Part shown: piece by piece, positions 18,123-26,131 of the stretch
Layout: the number at the start of each line of letters is the position of its first letter
Position numbering within the stretch: position 1 is the stretch's first letter
NCBI GenBank assembly: GCA_947447115.1
Contig: CANFKD010000002.1
Location: 1-50,847, forward strand
Reading direction: 5' to 3'
DNA length: 50,847 nucleotides
DNA from: Caulobacteraceae bacterium
GTDB lineage: Bacteria > Pseudomonadota > Alphaproteobacteria > Caulobacterales > Caulobacteraceae
Made by a program: the position numbers and the translations under genes
The notes under the pieces: model-generated
The model's database searches: none
What the model was told of the DNA's origin: nothing
What the model saw: only the letters and a program-made list of their open reading frames with translations

Positions 18123-18818
18123 ATGTCTGGCACAATGACCACTATCACCACCAAAGACGGAACCTTCAGTGCCTATGTGGCCAGACCCGCGGCGGCCAAG
18201 GCGCCGGCCGTCGTGGTCATCCAAGAAATCTTTGGCGTCAATGGCGTGATGCGGGCCATTGCCGATGATCTGGCCGCCCAAGGCTATTTGGCCATCTGTC
18301 CAGACCTGTTCTGGCGCATCGAGCCGGGCATCGACATTACCGACCAGTCTGAGGCCGAGTGGGCCAAGGCCTTCGAACTCTACACCGCCTTTAATGTGGA
18401 TAAGGGCGTCGAGGACATCGCCGCGACCCTTGCCACCATTCGCGCCGATGAGGGCTGTAATGGTAAGGTTGGCTCGGTCGGTTTTTGCCTTGGCGGACTC
18501 CTATCATTCTTGACCGCGACCCGCACCGATATTGATGCCTCCGTCTGTTTCTATGGCGTTGGCATTGAAAACAAGGTGGACGAGGCCAAGGCCCTCAACC
18601 GCCCGGTGATGTTGCACGTGGCAGAGGAGGACCAGTTCGTGCCCAAGGCCGCCCAGGCCACCCTGACCGAGGCCCTGTCTGGCAACCGGCTTGTCACCCT
18701 TCATAACTATGCGGGCCGCGACCATGCCTTTGCGCGCAAGGGGGGTGAACATTATGACGCCGCTGATGCCGCCTTGGCCGAGCAGCGCACCTTGGCCTTC
18801 TTCGCCGCTAACCTTTAG
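18123..18818 (+). CDS. Dienelactone hydrolase family protein
   Basis: Alpha/beta hydrolase of 231 residues. The nucleophilic cysteine is in GFCLGG (about residue 123), the acid in AEEDQFVP and the histidine in GRDHAFAR, all in the order expected for dienelactone hydrolases. The region VVVIQEIFGVNGVMRAIADDLAAQGY is typical of the N-terminal part. GGAG lies 8 bases before the ATG. Family members hydrolyse lactones or esters, but no aromatic degradation genes are nearby, so the substrate is unknown. Followed 23 bases later by a quinone oxidoreductase on the same strand. Confidence 0.9.
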   Translation: MSGTMTTITTKDGTFSAYVARPAAAKAPAVVVIQEIFGVNGVMRAIADDLAAQGYLAICPDLFWRIEPGIDITDQSEAEWAKAFELYTAFNVDKGVEDIAATLATIRADEGCNGKVGSVGFCLGGLLSFLTATRTDIDASVCFYGVGIENKVDEAKALNRPVMLHVAEEDQFVPKAAQATLTEALSGNRLVTLHNYAGRDHAFARKGGEHYDAADAALAEQRTLAFFAANL

Positions 18819-18841
18819 CCTTGAGACCGGAGACCGACACC

Positions 18842-19813
18842 ATGCTCGCCATTCAAGCGACCCAGGCCGGGGGACCAGAGGTTCTCAAGGCCATCGACCT
18901 GCCGGAGCCAACCCCCGGACCCGGTCAAATCCGCATCCGCCATGAGGCCATTGGCCTAAACTTCATCGACATCTATCAGCGCAGTGGCCTCTATCCGATC
19001 GCCTTTCCATCGGTTCTTGGTCTTGAGGGCGCGGGGATTGTGGATGCGATCGGTGAGGGTGTAACCCGCTTTGCCGTAGGTGACCGGGCCGCCTATGGCA
19101 GCGGGCCGCTCGGGGCCTATTGCGAGGTCCATGTCACCGCCGCCAATCGCGCCGTTAAGGTGCCTGAGGGTGTTAGCCTCAAAGAGGCTGCAGCCGCTAT
19201 GCTTAAGGGGATGACGGCGGAGTTCCTCCTGCGTCGCTGTTTCCCCGTCAAGGCTGGCGACATGATCCTGATCCATGCTGCGGCGGGTGGGGTCGGGTCG
19301 ATCATGACGCAGTGGGCAAGAGCCCTTGGTGCCATCGTCATTGGCACAGCCGGGTCGCAGGCCAAAGCCGATCTGGCCATGGCTCAGGGCTGTCATCACG
19401 TCATCCAGTACCGCACAGAGGATGTCGCGGCGCGCGTGAAGGAGATCACCAAGGGTCAGGGCGTTGCGGTCGCCTATGATTCCGTCGGTGCCGATACTTT
19501 TGAAGCCACCCTTGCCAGCCTCAGCCGCCGGGGCCTGTTTATCAGTTTCGGCAATGCGTCAGGGCCAGTGCCGCCCTTTGCGCCTGCCCGCCTCGCGGCC
19601 GCGGGTTCGCTGTTCTTTACCCGCCCAACCCTGTTTGACTATATCGCCACCACCGAAGATCTGGATGAGAGCGCTAACGCCCTGTTCGCGGTCATCGGCT
19701 CAGGTGCGGTCAAGATCCAGATCGGGGCGGAATATGCGCTCAAGGATACCCGCGCCGCGCACGAGGCCTTAGCGGGACGCGAAACCATCGGCGCGACCCT
19801 GCTAACCCCTTGA
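18842..19813 (+). CDS. NADPH:quinone oxidoreductase (medium-chain dehydrogenase family)
   Basis: Zinc-independent medium-chain reductase of 323 residues. It has the quinone oxidoreductase signature GLNFIDIYQRSGLYP and VLGLEGAGIV, the nucleotide site AAAGGVGSIMTQWARALGA (about residues 145-163), and the catalytic-domain end. No structural zinc cysteines are visible. The start at 18842 is preceded by CGGAGACC; an in-frame ATG at 18821 is possible. It is probably cotranscribed with the hydrolase. The strong bidirectional terminator at 19833-19876 follows the stop. Confidence 0.9.
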   Translation: MLAIQATQAGGPEVLKAIDLPEPTPGPGQIRIRHEAIGLNFIDIYQRSGLYPIAFPSVLGLEGAGIVDAIGEGVTRFAVGDRAAYGSGPLGAYCEVHVTAANRAVKVPEGVSLKEAAAAMLKGMTAEFLLRRCFPVKAGDMILIHAAAGGVGSIMTQWARALGAIVIGTAGSQAKADLAMAQGCHHVIQYRTEDVAARVKEITKGQGVAVAYDSVGADTFEATLASLSRRGLFISFGNASGPVPPFAPARLAAAGSLFFTRPTLFDYIATTEDLDESANALFAVIGSGAVKIQIGAEYALKDTRAAHEALAGRETIGATLLTP

Positions 19814-19832
19814 TAAATATGTGTTTTTACTG

Positions 19833-19876
19833 AAGAAAAAGGGCGGACCCGAGACCTCGGAGCCGCCCTTTTTCTT
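19833..19876. terminator. Strong bidirectional terminator between quinone oxidoreductase and rho
   Basis: A perfect 14-base inverted repeat, AAGAAAAAGGGCGG (19833-19846) and CCGCCCTTTTTCTT (19863-19876), with a GC-rich inner stem. The A run on one side and T run on the other let it act in both directions. It overlaps the rho stop codon. Confidence 0.92.
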
Positions 19877-21272
19877 AGGTGTTCATCGACTGGAAGAAGT
19901 CGGCATTGTTTTTGGTCTGACGCATCTTGTCGAGCAGGAACTCGATGGCATCTTGCGGACCCATAGGGTTGAGAATGCGGCGCAGGACATAGGTCTTTTG
20001 CAGCACATCTTTCGGCGTGATGAGATCTTCCTTGCGGGTACCCGACTTCAAGATGTCGATGGCGGGGAAGACCCGCTTATCGGCAACCTTACGGTCAAGA
20101 ATGATTTCCGAGTTACCGGTGCCCTTGAACTCTTCGAAGATCACCTCGTCCATGCGGCTGCCCGTATCGATCAGGGCGGTCGCGATAATGGTCAAGGAGC
20201 CACCCTCTTCGATATTGCGGGCGGCGCCGAAGAAGCGCTTGGGCCGTTGCAGGGCATTGGCGTCAACACCGCCGGTCAGGACCTTACCCGAGGACGGCAC
20301 CACCGTATTGTAGGCGCGGCCCAGACGGGTGACGGAGTCGAGCAGGATGATCACATCGCGCTTGTGTTCGACCAGGCGCTTAGCCTTTTCGATGACCATT
20401 TCGGCGACCTGCACGTGGCGCGTTGCGGGCTCGTCAAAGGTTGAGGAGATGACCTCGCCCTTCACGGTGCGCTGCATGTCCGTCACCTCTTCGGGACGCT
20501 CATCGATCAAAAGCACAATGAGGTAACATTCTGGGTGGTTGGCGGCGATCGACTTGGCGATGTTCTGCAACATCACGGTCTTACCTACGCGAGGCGGGGC
20601 GACGATCAAACAGCGCTGGCCCTTACCCAGGGGCGCGACAATGTCGATCACGCGGCCGGATCGGTCTTTCAGGGTTGGATCCTGAATTTCCATGGTCAGG
20701 CGCTCGTCCGGATAGAGCGGTGTCAGATTATCGAAATGAACCTTATGGCGCACATTTTCAGGGTTCTCGAAATTGATCGAGTCAACCTTCAGCAGGGCAA
20801 AATAACGCTCGCCTTCGCGCGGCGCGCGGATCGGTCCCTCGACGCTGTCGCCGGTGCGAAGACCAAATTTGCGGATCTGTGAGGGCGAGACATAGATATC
20901 GTCGGGGCCAGGCAGATAGTTAGCCTCTGGCGAGCGCAAGAAGCCGAACCCGTCCTGCACGACCTCCATCACGCCGCCGCCGGAGATTTCGACGCCCTCT
21001 TCGGCAACAGCCTTCAGGATCCCGAACATCATGTCCTGCTTGCGCATGGAGTTGGCGTTCTCAATCTCCATGGCCTCAGCCAGCGCCAACAGATCGCTGG
21101 GGGACTTGAGCTTCAGTTCCATCAGCGACATGCGTGTGATGCCCATCTGGGCAACGGCGGTCGCCGCATCACCGCCGGTGGGCTCTAGGTCGCCTTCGAC
21201 GGATGGGCCATCGGTCGCTGTCGTATCGATCATCTGATCGGTATCGGTGTCGTTCATAGGTTCGTCTTGCAT
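19875..21272 (-). CDS. rho: Transcription termination factor Rho
   Basis: Hexameric RNA helicase ending transcription. About 465 residues from the chosen start. An acidic, variable N-terminal extension of about 40 residues precedes the RNA-binding domain ([18 protein letters not shown], then [28 protein letters not shown]). The ATPase has Walker A PPRVGKT, Walker [17 protein letters not shown] and the Q/R loops [20 protein letters not shown]. The start is ATG 21272 or 21257; both lack a strong ribosome site. The gene follows hemJ after a long 258-base leader that may allow autoregulation. Confidence 0.97.
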   Translation of the reverse strand: MQDEPMNDTDTDQMIDTTATDGPSVEGDLEPTGGDAATAVAQMGITRMSLMELKLKSPSDLLALAEAMEIENANSMRKQDMMFGILKAVAEEGVEISGGGVMEVVQDGFGFLRSPEANYLPGPDDIYVSPSQIRKFGLRTGDSVEGPIRAPREGERYFALLKVDSINFENPENVRHKVHFDNLTPLYPDERLTMEIQDPTLKDRSGRVIDIVAPLGKGQRCLIVAPPRVGKTVMLQNIAKSIAANHPECYLIVLLIDERPEEVTDMQRTVKGEVISSTFDEPATRHVQVAEMVIEKAKRLVEHKRDVIILLDSVTRLGRAYNTVVPSSGKVLTGGVDANALQRPKRFFGAARNIEEGGSLTIIATALIDTGSRMDEVIFEEFKGTGNSEIILDRKVADKRVFPAIDILKSGTRKEDLITPKDVLQKTYVLRRILNPMGPQDAIEFLLDKMRQTKNNADFFQSMNT

Positions 21273-21530
21273 TGAAAGTCTCAAGGTCAGTCGGGCTACG
21301 ATCAAGCAGCCACGCGCGTCTTTAGCCCCAGTGTCAGAGCTTTAGACCAGTGATGTGTTGCGCCAAGCAGCGCGAAGGGAGAACCGATGGGCCTTGGTGC
21401 GATCCTTAAACGGACCCGCGGTAAGACCTCGGTGAGAGGCGGGAACGTGGCGCACCACGTCTGCAACTAGCCGAACCACATAAGGCCGGTCAGGTCAAGA
21501 TAATGCCCAACAGCCTTGAGGGAGTCAGGA
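21273..21530 (-). promoter_or_regulatory. Long leader of rho (no conventional gene)
   Basis: 258 bases between the hemJ stop and the rho start. It has a 6-base hairpin ACGTGG-CGCA-CCACGT (21445-21460). Upstream of the hairpin, on the minus strand, is a tiny frame ATG-TGG-TTC-GGC-TAG (21481-21467, encoding MWFG). TTGACC at about 21505 could be a -35 box, but no good -10 follows. Long leaders ahead of rho are known to mediate autoregulation; here this is only suggested by the length. Confidence 0.4.
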
Positions 21531-21986
21531 TCAAAAGTGGGTAAATTCGGTGGTCACCGCGATGACCATGATGATTGCCGCGATGAAGGGCAGTTCGTTT
21601 GTCATCCGCCAAAACTTACCAGTGCGTTGATTGGTGCCGTTCTCGAACCGCTTGCGGGCTCCCGCCAAAAAGCCATGCCATCCAGCCAAGACGACAACCC
21701 CGCAAAGCTTGGTGACCATCCAAGGCTGAGCCAAGAAAGCCCATCCGCGTATTTCGCTGTCGGCCCAGATGAGCAGGCCCCCAAAGAGGAAGGTCAAGAT
21801 CATGGCCGGATTGATGATGATGCGCAAAAGCTTGCGCTCCATGACCTTAAAGGTCTCGTCCATCTCCGATCCGGGGGTTGCAGCGCTGTGATAGGCATAG
21901 AGACGCGGCAAATAGAGCATGCCTGCCATCCACGCGATCACCGCAATGATGTGAAGCCCACGAAACAGGTCATAATGTTGCGCCAC
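21531..21986 (-). CDS. hemJ: Protoporphyrinogen IX oxidase HemJ
   Basis: Inner-membrane enzyme oxidising protoporphyrinogen IX to protoporphyrin IX, the step before ferrochelatase. The 151-residue product has about four membrane helices. The family signature HIIAVIAWMAGMLYLPRLYAYH includes the conserved histidine near residue 12. The start is GTG at 21986, set by GGGAG 6 bases upstream, giving VAQHYDLFRGLH; a longer frame overlapping hemH is rejected. It lies 10 bases after hemH in a heme operon. Confidence 0.93.
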   Translation of the reverse strand: MAQHYDLFRGLHIIAVIAWMAGMLYLPRLYAYHSAATPGSEMDETFKVMERKLLRIIINPAMILTFLFGGLLIWADSEIRGWAFLAQPWMVTKLCGVVVLAGWHGFLAGARKRFENGTNQRTGKFWRMTNELPFIAAIIMVIAVTTEFTHF

Positions 21987-21996
21987 GAGAATCTCC

Positions 21997-23046
21997 CTAG
22001 GCCGCCGTCTTGCGGTACGGACATTTGACGTGTTTGGCATCACAAGACCAGCCTTGGCAGGGGGCTGTTCCGGTCCGGCACAGGCTGGCAACCGCCAACT
22101 CTGAAAGGGCCTCTATAAAGATCGGGTCGGTCCCCAAGGCGGGAACGCGGATATAGTGCGGACAGCCGAGATCATGGGCCAGCTCGGCATATTCATGATC
22201 CAGCTCGACCAGCGTCTCAATATGTTCAGAGACAAAGGCGATCGGGGTGACAACGACGCCAAGACCGGCCTCAGCCGCTGCCGCGATCGCCTCAGGCGTT
22301 GTAGGACCAATCCACTTGAGGGGCCCCACGCGGCTTTGGTAACAGATCTGCCAATCCCAACCCTTGCCAAGCCGGGCCGCAACCGCAGCCGCCGTGGCCT
22401 CTATCTGTGACTGATAGGGATCGCCCTGCTCAATTATTTTTTCGGGCAAGCCGTGGGCCGAAAATAGCAGGCGCACACCGGCTGGCGACCCGGCGGCGCT
22501 ATAGGCGCGCTCGATCGCCTGAGCATGGGCCTCAACCACCCCATCCAAGGTCGGATAGCAGCAGATTTCCCGCGCCTGTCCCGAACCCCGATAGACCCTG
22601 TTCCATTCGCCGACCGACGAGCCCGTCGTTGTCGTCGAAAATTGCGGATAGAGCGGCAGGAGGATGATCTCATCTGGACCATAGGCCGCCACAGCCTTTG
22701 CCGTCTCATGGGTAAAGGGGTGCCAATAGCGCATCGCGATGAACAGCTGAACCTCAGCCCCATCGACCTTGCTCGACATGGCCGCGCTCAGGGCCTCGGC
22801 TTGAGCCGTTGTTTGCGGCATGATCGGCGAGCCACCGCCCATAATGTTGTAGTTGGCCTGCGCAGACTTCTTGCGCAGGGTCGAGATCATAAAGGCGAGG
22901 GCCTGTCGGATTCCGGCTGGCGCGCCAATAATCGCCTTGTCCGCAAAGAGATTATACAAAAAGGGCTGCACAGCCTTTGGCCCATCTGGTCCGCCCAGAT
23001 TAAACAGGACAACGGCAATTTTCTTGGTCGGCTGATCCATGGTCAC
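21997..23046 (-). CDS. hemH: Ferrochelatase, with a C-terminal iron-sulfur cysteine motif
   Basis: Inserts iron into protoporphyrin IX, the last step of heme synthesis. The product has 349 residues: AVVLFNLGGPDGP at the start, YNIMGGGSPI, the catalytic histidine in LLFSAHGLPEKI, and PIAFVSEHIETLVELDHEY. The C-terminus has CRTGTAPCQGWSCDAKHVKCP, four cysteines of the kind that hold a [2Fe-2S] cluster in the Caulobacter enzyme. Starts at 23046 or 23040 are both possible. It is 21 bases after hemE, same operon. Confidence 0.96.
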   Translation of the reverse strand: MTMDQPTKKIAVVLFNLGGPDGPKAVQPFLYNLFADKAIIGAPAGIRQALAFMISTLRKKSAQANYNIMGGGSPIMPQTTAQAEALSAAMSSKVDGAEVQLFIAMRYWHPFTHETAKAVAAYGPDEIILLPLYPQFSTTTTGSSVGEWNRVYRGSGQAREICCYPTLDGVVEAHAQAIERAYSAAGSPAGVRLLFSAHGLPEKIIEQGDPYQSQIEATAAAVAARLGKGWDWQICYQSRVGPLKWIGPTTPEAIAAAAEAGLGVVVTPIAFVSEHIETLVELDHEYAELAHDLGCPHYIRVPALGTDPIFIEALSELAVASLCRTGTAPCQGWSCDAKHVKCPYRKTAA

Positions 23047-23067
23047 ACTAAAATCCCCAATCGGCCA

Positions 23068-24123
23068 TTAAGAGCCAACAACCCGCGCCAAGACCTGCTC
23101 GACATGGGCAATGGGCGTATCGGGCAAGATCCCGTGGCCAAGATTGAAGATATAGGGTCCGCCGCCCCATTGGACCAACATCTCTTCAACACGCCGATCA
23201 AGGGCCGCTCCGCCTGCTCGCAAAAGCAAGGGGTCAAGCGCGCCTTGAATGGCCGTCGTCTGCTGAAGCTGGCGACCGAAGGCTGCTGAGGCTTGAACAT
23301 CCATAGCCACGGCCTGGACCGGCACCTTAGCCACATAGTTGGCCACCAAGGTCCCAGCGCCCTTTGGAAAGCCGATAAAGGGCGCATCGATCCCTGCGGC
23401 CCGCACCTTCTCGATAATCCTCATATGGGGGCCAATGACCAGTCGCTCAAAAAGGTCTTCCGGCAGGTTTTCAGCCCAAGATTCAAAGAGTTTTAGGACC
23501 TGGGCCCCCGCCTTGGCCTGCATGATCAGATAGAGGGCGGTCGCCTCAACCAAGATGTCTATTAAGCCATCGAGCGCCTCTGGGTGTGTATAGGCATAGG
23601 TCCGCGCTCCGGTACGGTCGCTTGAGCCCCCTTCGATCATATAGGTCGCCACGGTCCAAGGCGCGCCGGCAAAGCCGATCAAGGCCCGCTCTGGCTCCAA
23701 GGCTGCACGCACCCGGCTCAAGGTCTCACCAACAGCCGATAGCCGTCCTGTAGAGGCCTCAATCTGATCGCGCATCGTCTGGAGCGGTGGAAGGGTTCCG
23801 AGCTTTGGGCCTTCCCCAACTTCAAACCGAACATCCTGACCCAAGGCTCCGGGGATCAGTAAAATATCGGCAAAGACGATGGCGGCGCTGAAAGCAAAGC
23901 GGCGCATAGGCTGCAAGGTCGCTTCAGCTGCCTTTTCCGGGTCCAGACAGAAGGATATGAAATCCGGAGCCGTTGCGCGAAGGGCGCGATATTCTGGCAA
24001 ATAGCGACCCGCTTGGCGCATGAACCAGATCGGTGGCTTGGCCAAGCTTTGACCAGCAAGAACTTGGAGTAAGGCTGGGGTCGATGGTCCGGCGGCGCCG
24101 GTCGGTGTCAGGGTCTGGTTCAT
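23068..24123 (-). CDS. hemE: Uroporphyrinogen decarboxylase
   Basis: Converts uroporphyrinogen III to coproporphyrinogen III in the cytoplasm. The 351-residue product has the signature PIWFMRQAGRYLPEYR near residue 31, the catalytic aspartate region in FADILLIPGALGQDV, and GFAGAPWTVATYMIEGG. AAGAGAG precedes the ATG. It begins the minus-strand heme operon and directly borders the replication origin on its left side, exactly as in Caulobacter. Confidence 0.97.
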   Translation of the reverse strand: MNQTLTPTGAAGPSTPALLQVLAGQSLAKPPIWFMRQAGRYLPEYRALRATAPDFISFCLDPEKAAEATLQPMRRFAFSAAIVFADILLIPGALGQDVRFEVGEGPKLGTLPPLQTMRDQIEASTGRLSAVGETLSRVRAALEPERALIGFAGAPWTVATYMIEGGSSDRTGARTYAYTHPEALDGLIDILVEATALYLIMQAKAGAQVLKLFESWAENLPEDLFERLVIGPHMRIIEKVRAAGIDAPFIGFPKGAGTLVANYVAKVPVQAVAMDVQASAAFGRQLQQTTAIQGALDPLLLRAGGAALDRRVEEMLVQWGGGPYIFNLGHGILPDTPIAHVEQVLARVVGS

Positions 24124-24129
24124 GGCTCT

Positions 24130-24158
24130 CTTAAAGCCATTTCCCTAGCCAGACTCAA
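24130..24158 (-). promoter_or_regulatory. Candidate hemE promoter with overlapping GANTC site
   Basis: On the minus strand TTGAGT (24158-24153), 17 bases, TTTAAG (24135-24130). The predicted start falls at or next to the hemE ATG, so the transcript would be leaderless or nearly so, yet an AAGAGAG ribosome-site-like run is also present. GACTC (24152-24156) overlaps the -35 box. Weak pattern match. Confidence 0.28.
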
Positions 24159-24301
24159 GCCCGCACCCACACGAAGGCTTCTTCCTTTTCTTATTAAGAG
24201 AAGAATAGAAATATTTGGGGTGAAGGTTGGAGCAGGGCAGAAACAGGACAGCCCCACTCGAAGCCGGAAGATACAGGCCCGCTCCCACCGCCTTCCCGGC
24301 C

Positions 24302-24310
24302 TTATCCCCA
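24302..24310 (+). promoter_or_regulatory. DnaA-box-like 9-mer 1
   Basis: TTATCCCCA, one mismatch from TTATCCACA, on the left half of the origin. Confidence 0.55.
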
Positions 24311-24374
24311 GACCCTTAGGGGGACGGCCAATGGCCTGTGAAAACCGGGGATTGTTTGAAACGGCTTGAAGAGA

Positions 24375-24389
24375 TTAACAAAACCTTAA
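24375..24389 (+). promoter_or_regulatory. CtrA binding site 1
   Basis: TTAACAAAACCTTAA is a perfect TTAA-N7-TTAA. CtrA, the cell-cycle master regulator, represses origin firing in Caulobacter by binding such sites. With the next base pair it is nearly identical to site 3 read on the opposite strand. Confidence 0.88.
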
Positions 24390-24426
24390 CGCCAATGGCG
24401 TCAGGGCGGTGAGTCTTTAGAACTTG

Positions 24427-24434
24427 TTAACCAT
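24427..24434 (+). promoter_or_regulatory. CtrA half site
   Basis: TTAACCAT matches the left half of the CtrA consensus. The second TTAA is absent at the right spacing. GAGTC, a CcrM methylation site, lies 12 bases before it. Confidence 0.45.
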
Positions 24435-24582
24435 AGGCCTCGGTCGGCACGATCAGCAACGCACCTACCGGGCTCGGACGGGGAAAAGACGTGGCAAAAT
24501 GTAGCGCTTTTCCAATGACCGGTCAGGCCGCCGCCAAGCCTCGAATTTGCCCCCAAACCGGCCACCGCTCGAGCCCCCGTCG

Positions 24583-24597
24583 TTAAGGTTTCGTTAA
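24583..24597 (-). promoter_or_regulatory. CtrA binding site 3
   Basis: TTAAGGTTTCGTTAA is a perfect TTAA-N7-TTAA. Read on the minus strand it is TTAACGAAACCTTAA, one base different from site 1. It lies 5 bases before the DnaA-box-like TTTTCCACA. Confidence 0.88.
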
Positions 24598-24601
24598 CCC
24601 T

Positions 24602-24610
24602 TTTTCCACA
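24602..24610 (+). promoter_or_regulatory. DnaA-box-like 9-mer 2
   Basis: TTTTCCACA, one mismatch from TTATCCACA. It lies 5 bases from a CtrA site, so binding of DnaA and CtrA could be mutually exclusive. Confidence 0.6.
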
Positions 24611-24616
24611 GATCAA

Positions 24617-24625
24617 TTATCCAAA
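24617..24625 (+). promoter_or_regulatory. DnaA-box-like 9-mer 3
   Basis: TTATCCAAA, one mismatch from TTATCCACA, 15 bases downstream of 9-mer 2 in the same direction. Confidence 0.6.
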
Positions 24626-24671
24626 ACCACAATGCTTGCCGAACCCAGACCTTGAGGGCATGACTAGGGCC

Positions 24672-25520
24672 ATGAGCCACACACCGCGCATCGCCACCTA
24701 TTTTCATGTCCATCTCGTATCGGATTCTACCGGCGAGACGCTTAATGCCATGGCCAAGGCGGTCTGCGCCCGCTTTGATGATGTCCTGCCGATCGAGCAT
24801 GTCTATGCGCTGGTCCGGTCGCCGCGCCAGTTGGAGCGGGTCTTAAAAGAGATAGAGGCCTCGCCCGGGATCGTGATCCACACCATTGTCGACAAAGGTC
24901 TAAGGGTGGCCTTGGAAGAGGGCTGCCGAGATATCGATATGGGCTGTATCGCGGCCCTTGATCCATTGGTGTCCGCCCTAGCGCGCTATCTGGGCGCGTC
25001 CCTCTCGACCCGCGTGGGCGCCCAGCACACGCTCGATCACGACTATTTCAACCGCATTGAAGCCCTCAACTACGCCATTGGTCATGATGATGGCCAAGGC
25101 ACACAGCACCTAGAGTCCGCCGACGTGGTCTTGGTGGGGGTGAGCCGAACCTCAAAGACGCCAACCTCGATCTATCTGGCCCATCGCGGCATCAGGGCGG
25201 CCAATGTGCCGTTGGTCCCCGGGTCTGAGCCGCCGCCGCAACTGTTTAATCTTAAAAGGGCCATGGTGGTTGGCTTGACCGTGTCCCCTGACCGACTGAT
25301 CCAGATCCGGCGAAATCGCCTCTTGAGCCTGAAAGAGGATCGTGAAAGCACCTATGTCGACACAGAATCCGTGCGCGATGAGATCGTCCGCGCCCGCCGG
25401 ATGTTCGAAAAACATGGCTGGCCGGTCATTGATGTCACCCGTCGCTCGGTTGAAGAGACAGCCGCAGCCGTCATGAACCTCCTATCCGCCGCCAAGGGTG
25501 CAGCCGAGACCCCCGCATGA
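24672..25520 (+). CDS. ppsR: Pyruvate phosphate dikinase regulatory protein (DUF299)
   Basis: Bifunctional ADP-dependent kinase and phosphorylase that switches PEP synthase or pyruvate phosphate dikinase off and on. About 282 residues. Family marks are FHVHLVSDSTGETL near the start, LEEGCRDIDMGC, the P-loop-like GVSRTSKTPTSIYLA, VRDEIVRARRMFEKHGWPVIDVT, and VEETAAAVM at the end. Start candidates are ATG 24672 and ATG 24660; neither has a good ribosome site. It borders the origin on the right, and its stop overlaps the maf start by ATGA. The target dikinase is outside the window. Confidence 0.93.
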   Translation: MSHTPRIATYFHVHLVSDSTGETLNAMAKAVCARFDDVLPIEHVYALVRSPRQLERVLKEIEASPGIVIHTIVDKGLRVALEEGCRDIDMGCIAALDPLVSALARYLGASLSTRVGAQHTLDHDYFNRIEALNYAIGHDDGQGTQHLESADVVLVGVSRTSKTPTSIYLAHRGIRAANVPLVPGSEPPPQLFNLKRAMVVGLTVSPDRLIQIRRNRLLSLKEDRESTYVDTESVRDEIVRARRMFEKHGWPVIDVTRRSVEETAAAVMNLLSAAKGAAETPA

Positions 25521-26131
25521 CCACCGGCATCGGCGATGTGCCGCCCCTGATCTTGGCCTCAGGCTCTGCGGCCCGCCGGCAGATCTTGACCGGTGCGGGT
25601 GTGCCCTTTTCGGTTCAGCCAGCCGATATTGATGAAGAGGTCTTGAAAGAGGCGCTTTTGGCCAAGGGTCAGTCCCCGATCGCCATTGCGCAAGCCTTGG
25701 CCGAGGCGAAGGCCTTGGCGCGGTCTAAACAGACCCCCGGGCTGGTTATCGGGGCCGATCAGACCCTCGATCTTGATGGTGTACTGTTCAATAAGGCCGC
25801 GACCATGGCCGAGGCTGACGCCAGCTTAAGGCTCTTGAGGGGCAAGACCCATCAACTCCACTCCGCCACAGCCTTGGCCCTGAACGGCCAATTGGTTTGG
25901 CAAGAGGTGGTGAGCGCCAGCCTAACCATGCGGCACTTTTCAGACCGGTTTCTAAGCCGTTATCTGGAACAGCAGGGACCCGCCATCTTGTCTTGTGTTG
26001 GTGGCTATCAGCTGGAATCCCACGGGGTGCAGCTGTTTGAGCAGATCGAGGGTGACTATTTCACCATCCTTGGGCTACCGCTGTCTGGTCTATTGGCGCA
26101 GTTAAGGCTGTATGGGATTTTAGACCAATGA
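25517..26131 (+). CDS. maf: Maf family nucleotide pyrophosphatase
   Basis: Hydrolyses non-canonical or canonical nucleoside triphosphates, so cleans the nucleotide pool or restrains division. The 204-residue product has LILASGSAARRQIL at the start (the S-x-RR substrate motif), GADQTLDLDG and the C-terminal EQIEGDYFTILGLPLSGLL. It overlaps ppsR and aroE by 4 bases each (ATGA), so it is translationally coupled on both sides. Subfamily specificity cannot be told. Confidence 0.93.
   Translation: MTTGIGDVPPLILASGSAARRQILTGAGVPFSVQPADIDEEVLKEALLAKGQSPIAIAQALAEAKALARSKQTPGLVIGADQTLDLDGVLFNKAATMAEADASLRLLRGKTHQLHSATALALNGQLVWQEVVSASLTMRHFSDRFLSRYLEQQGPAILSCVGGYQLESHGVQLFEQIEGDYFTILGLPLSGLLAQLRLYGILDQ

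Larger units (their letters stand above)
24124..24671. other. Chromosomal replication origin (oriC/Cori-like)
   Basis: A 548-base non-coding gap between divergent hemE and the DUF299 (ppsR) gene, the same flanks as the Caulobacter origin. It contains two perfect CtrA sites, one CtrA half site, three DnaA-box-like 9-mers, and two GANTC methylation sites (24152-24156, 24411-24415). An AT-rich stretch (about 24181-24219) could be the unwinding element. parAB and parS lie 8-12 kb to the left. Identification rests on gene order plus motif content; dnaA itself is not in the window. Confidence 0.92.

Noticed and set aside
18610-18625. TGTTGCACGTGGCAGA inside the dienelactone hydrolase gene as parS
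   Set aside because: Four mismatches to the consensus and inside coding sequence.
22525-23289. 254-codon open frame on the plus strand over hemH and hemE
   Set aside because: Antisense to conserved enzymes, no family features and no start signal.
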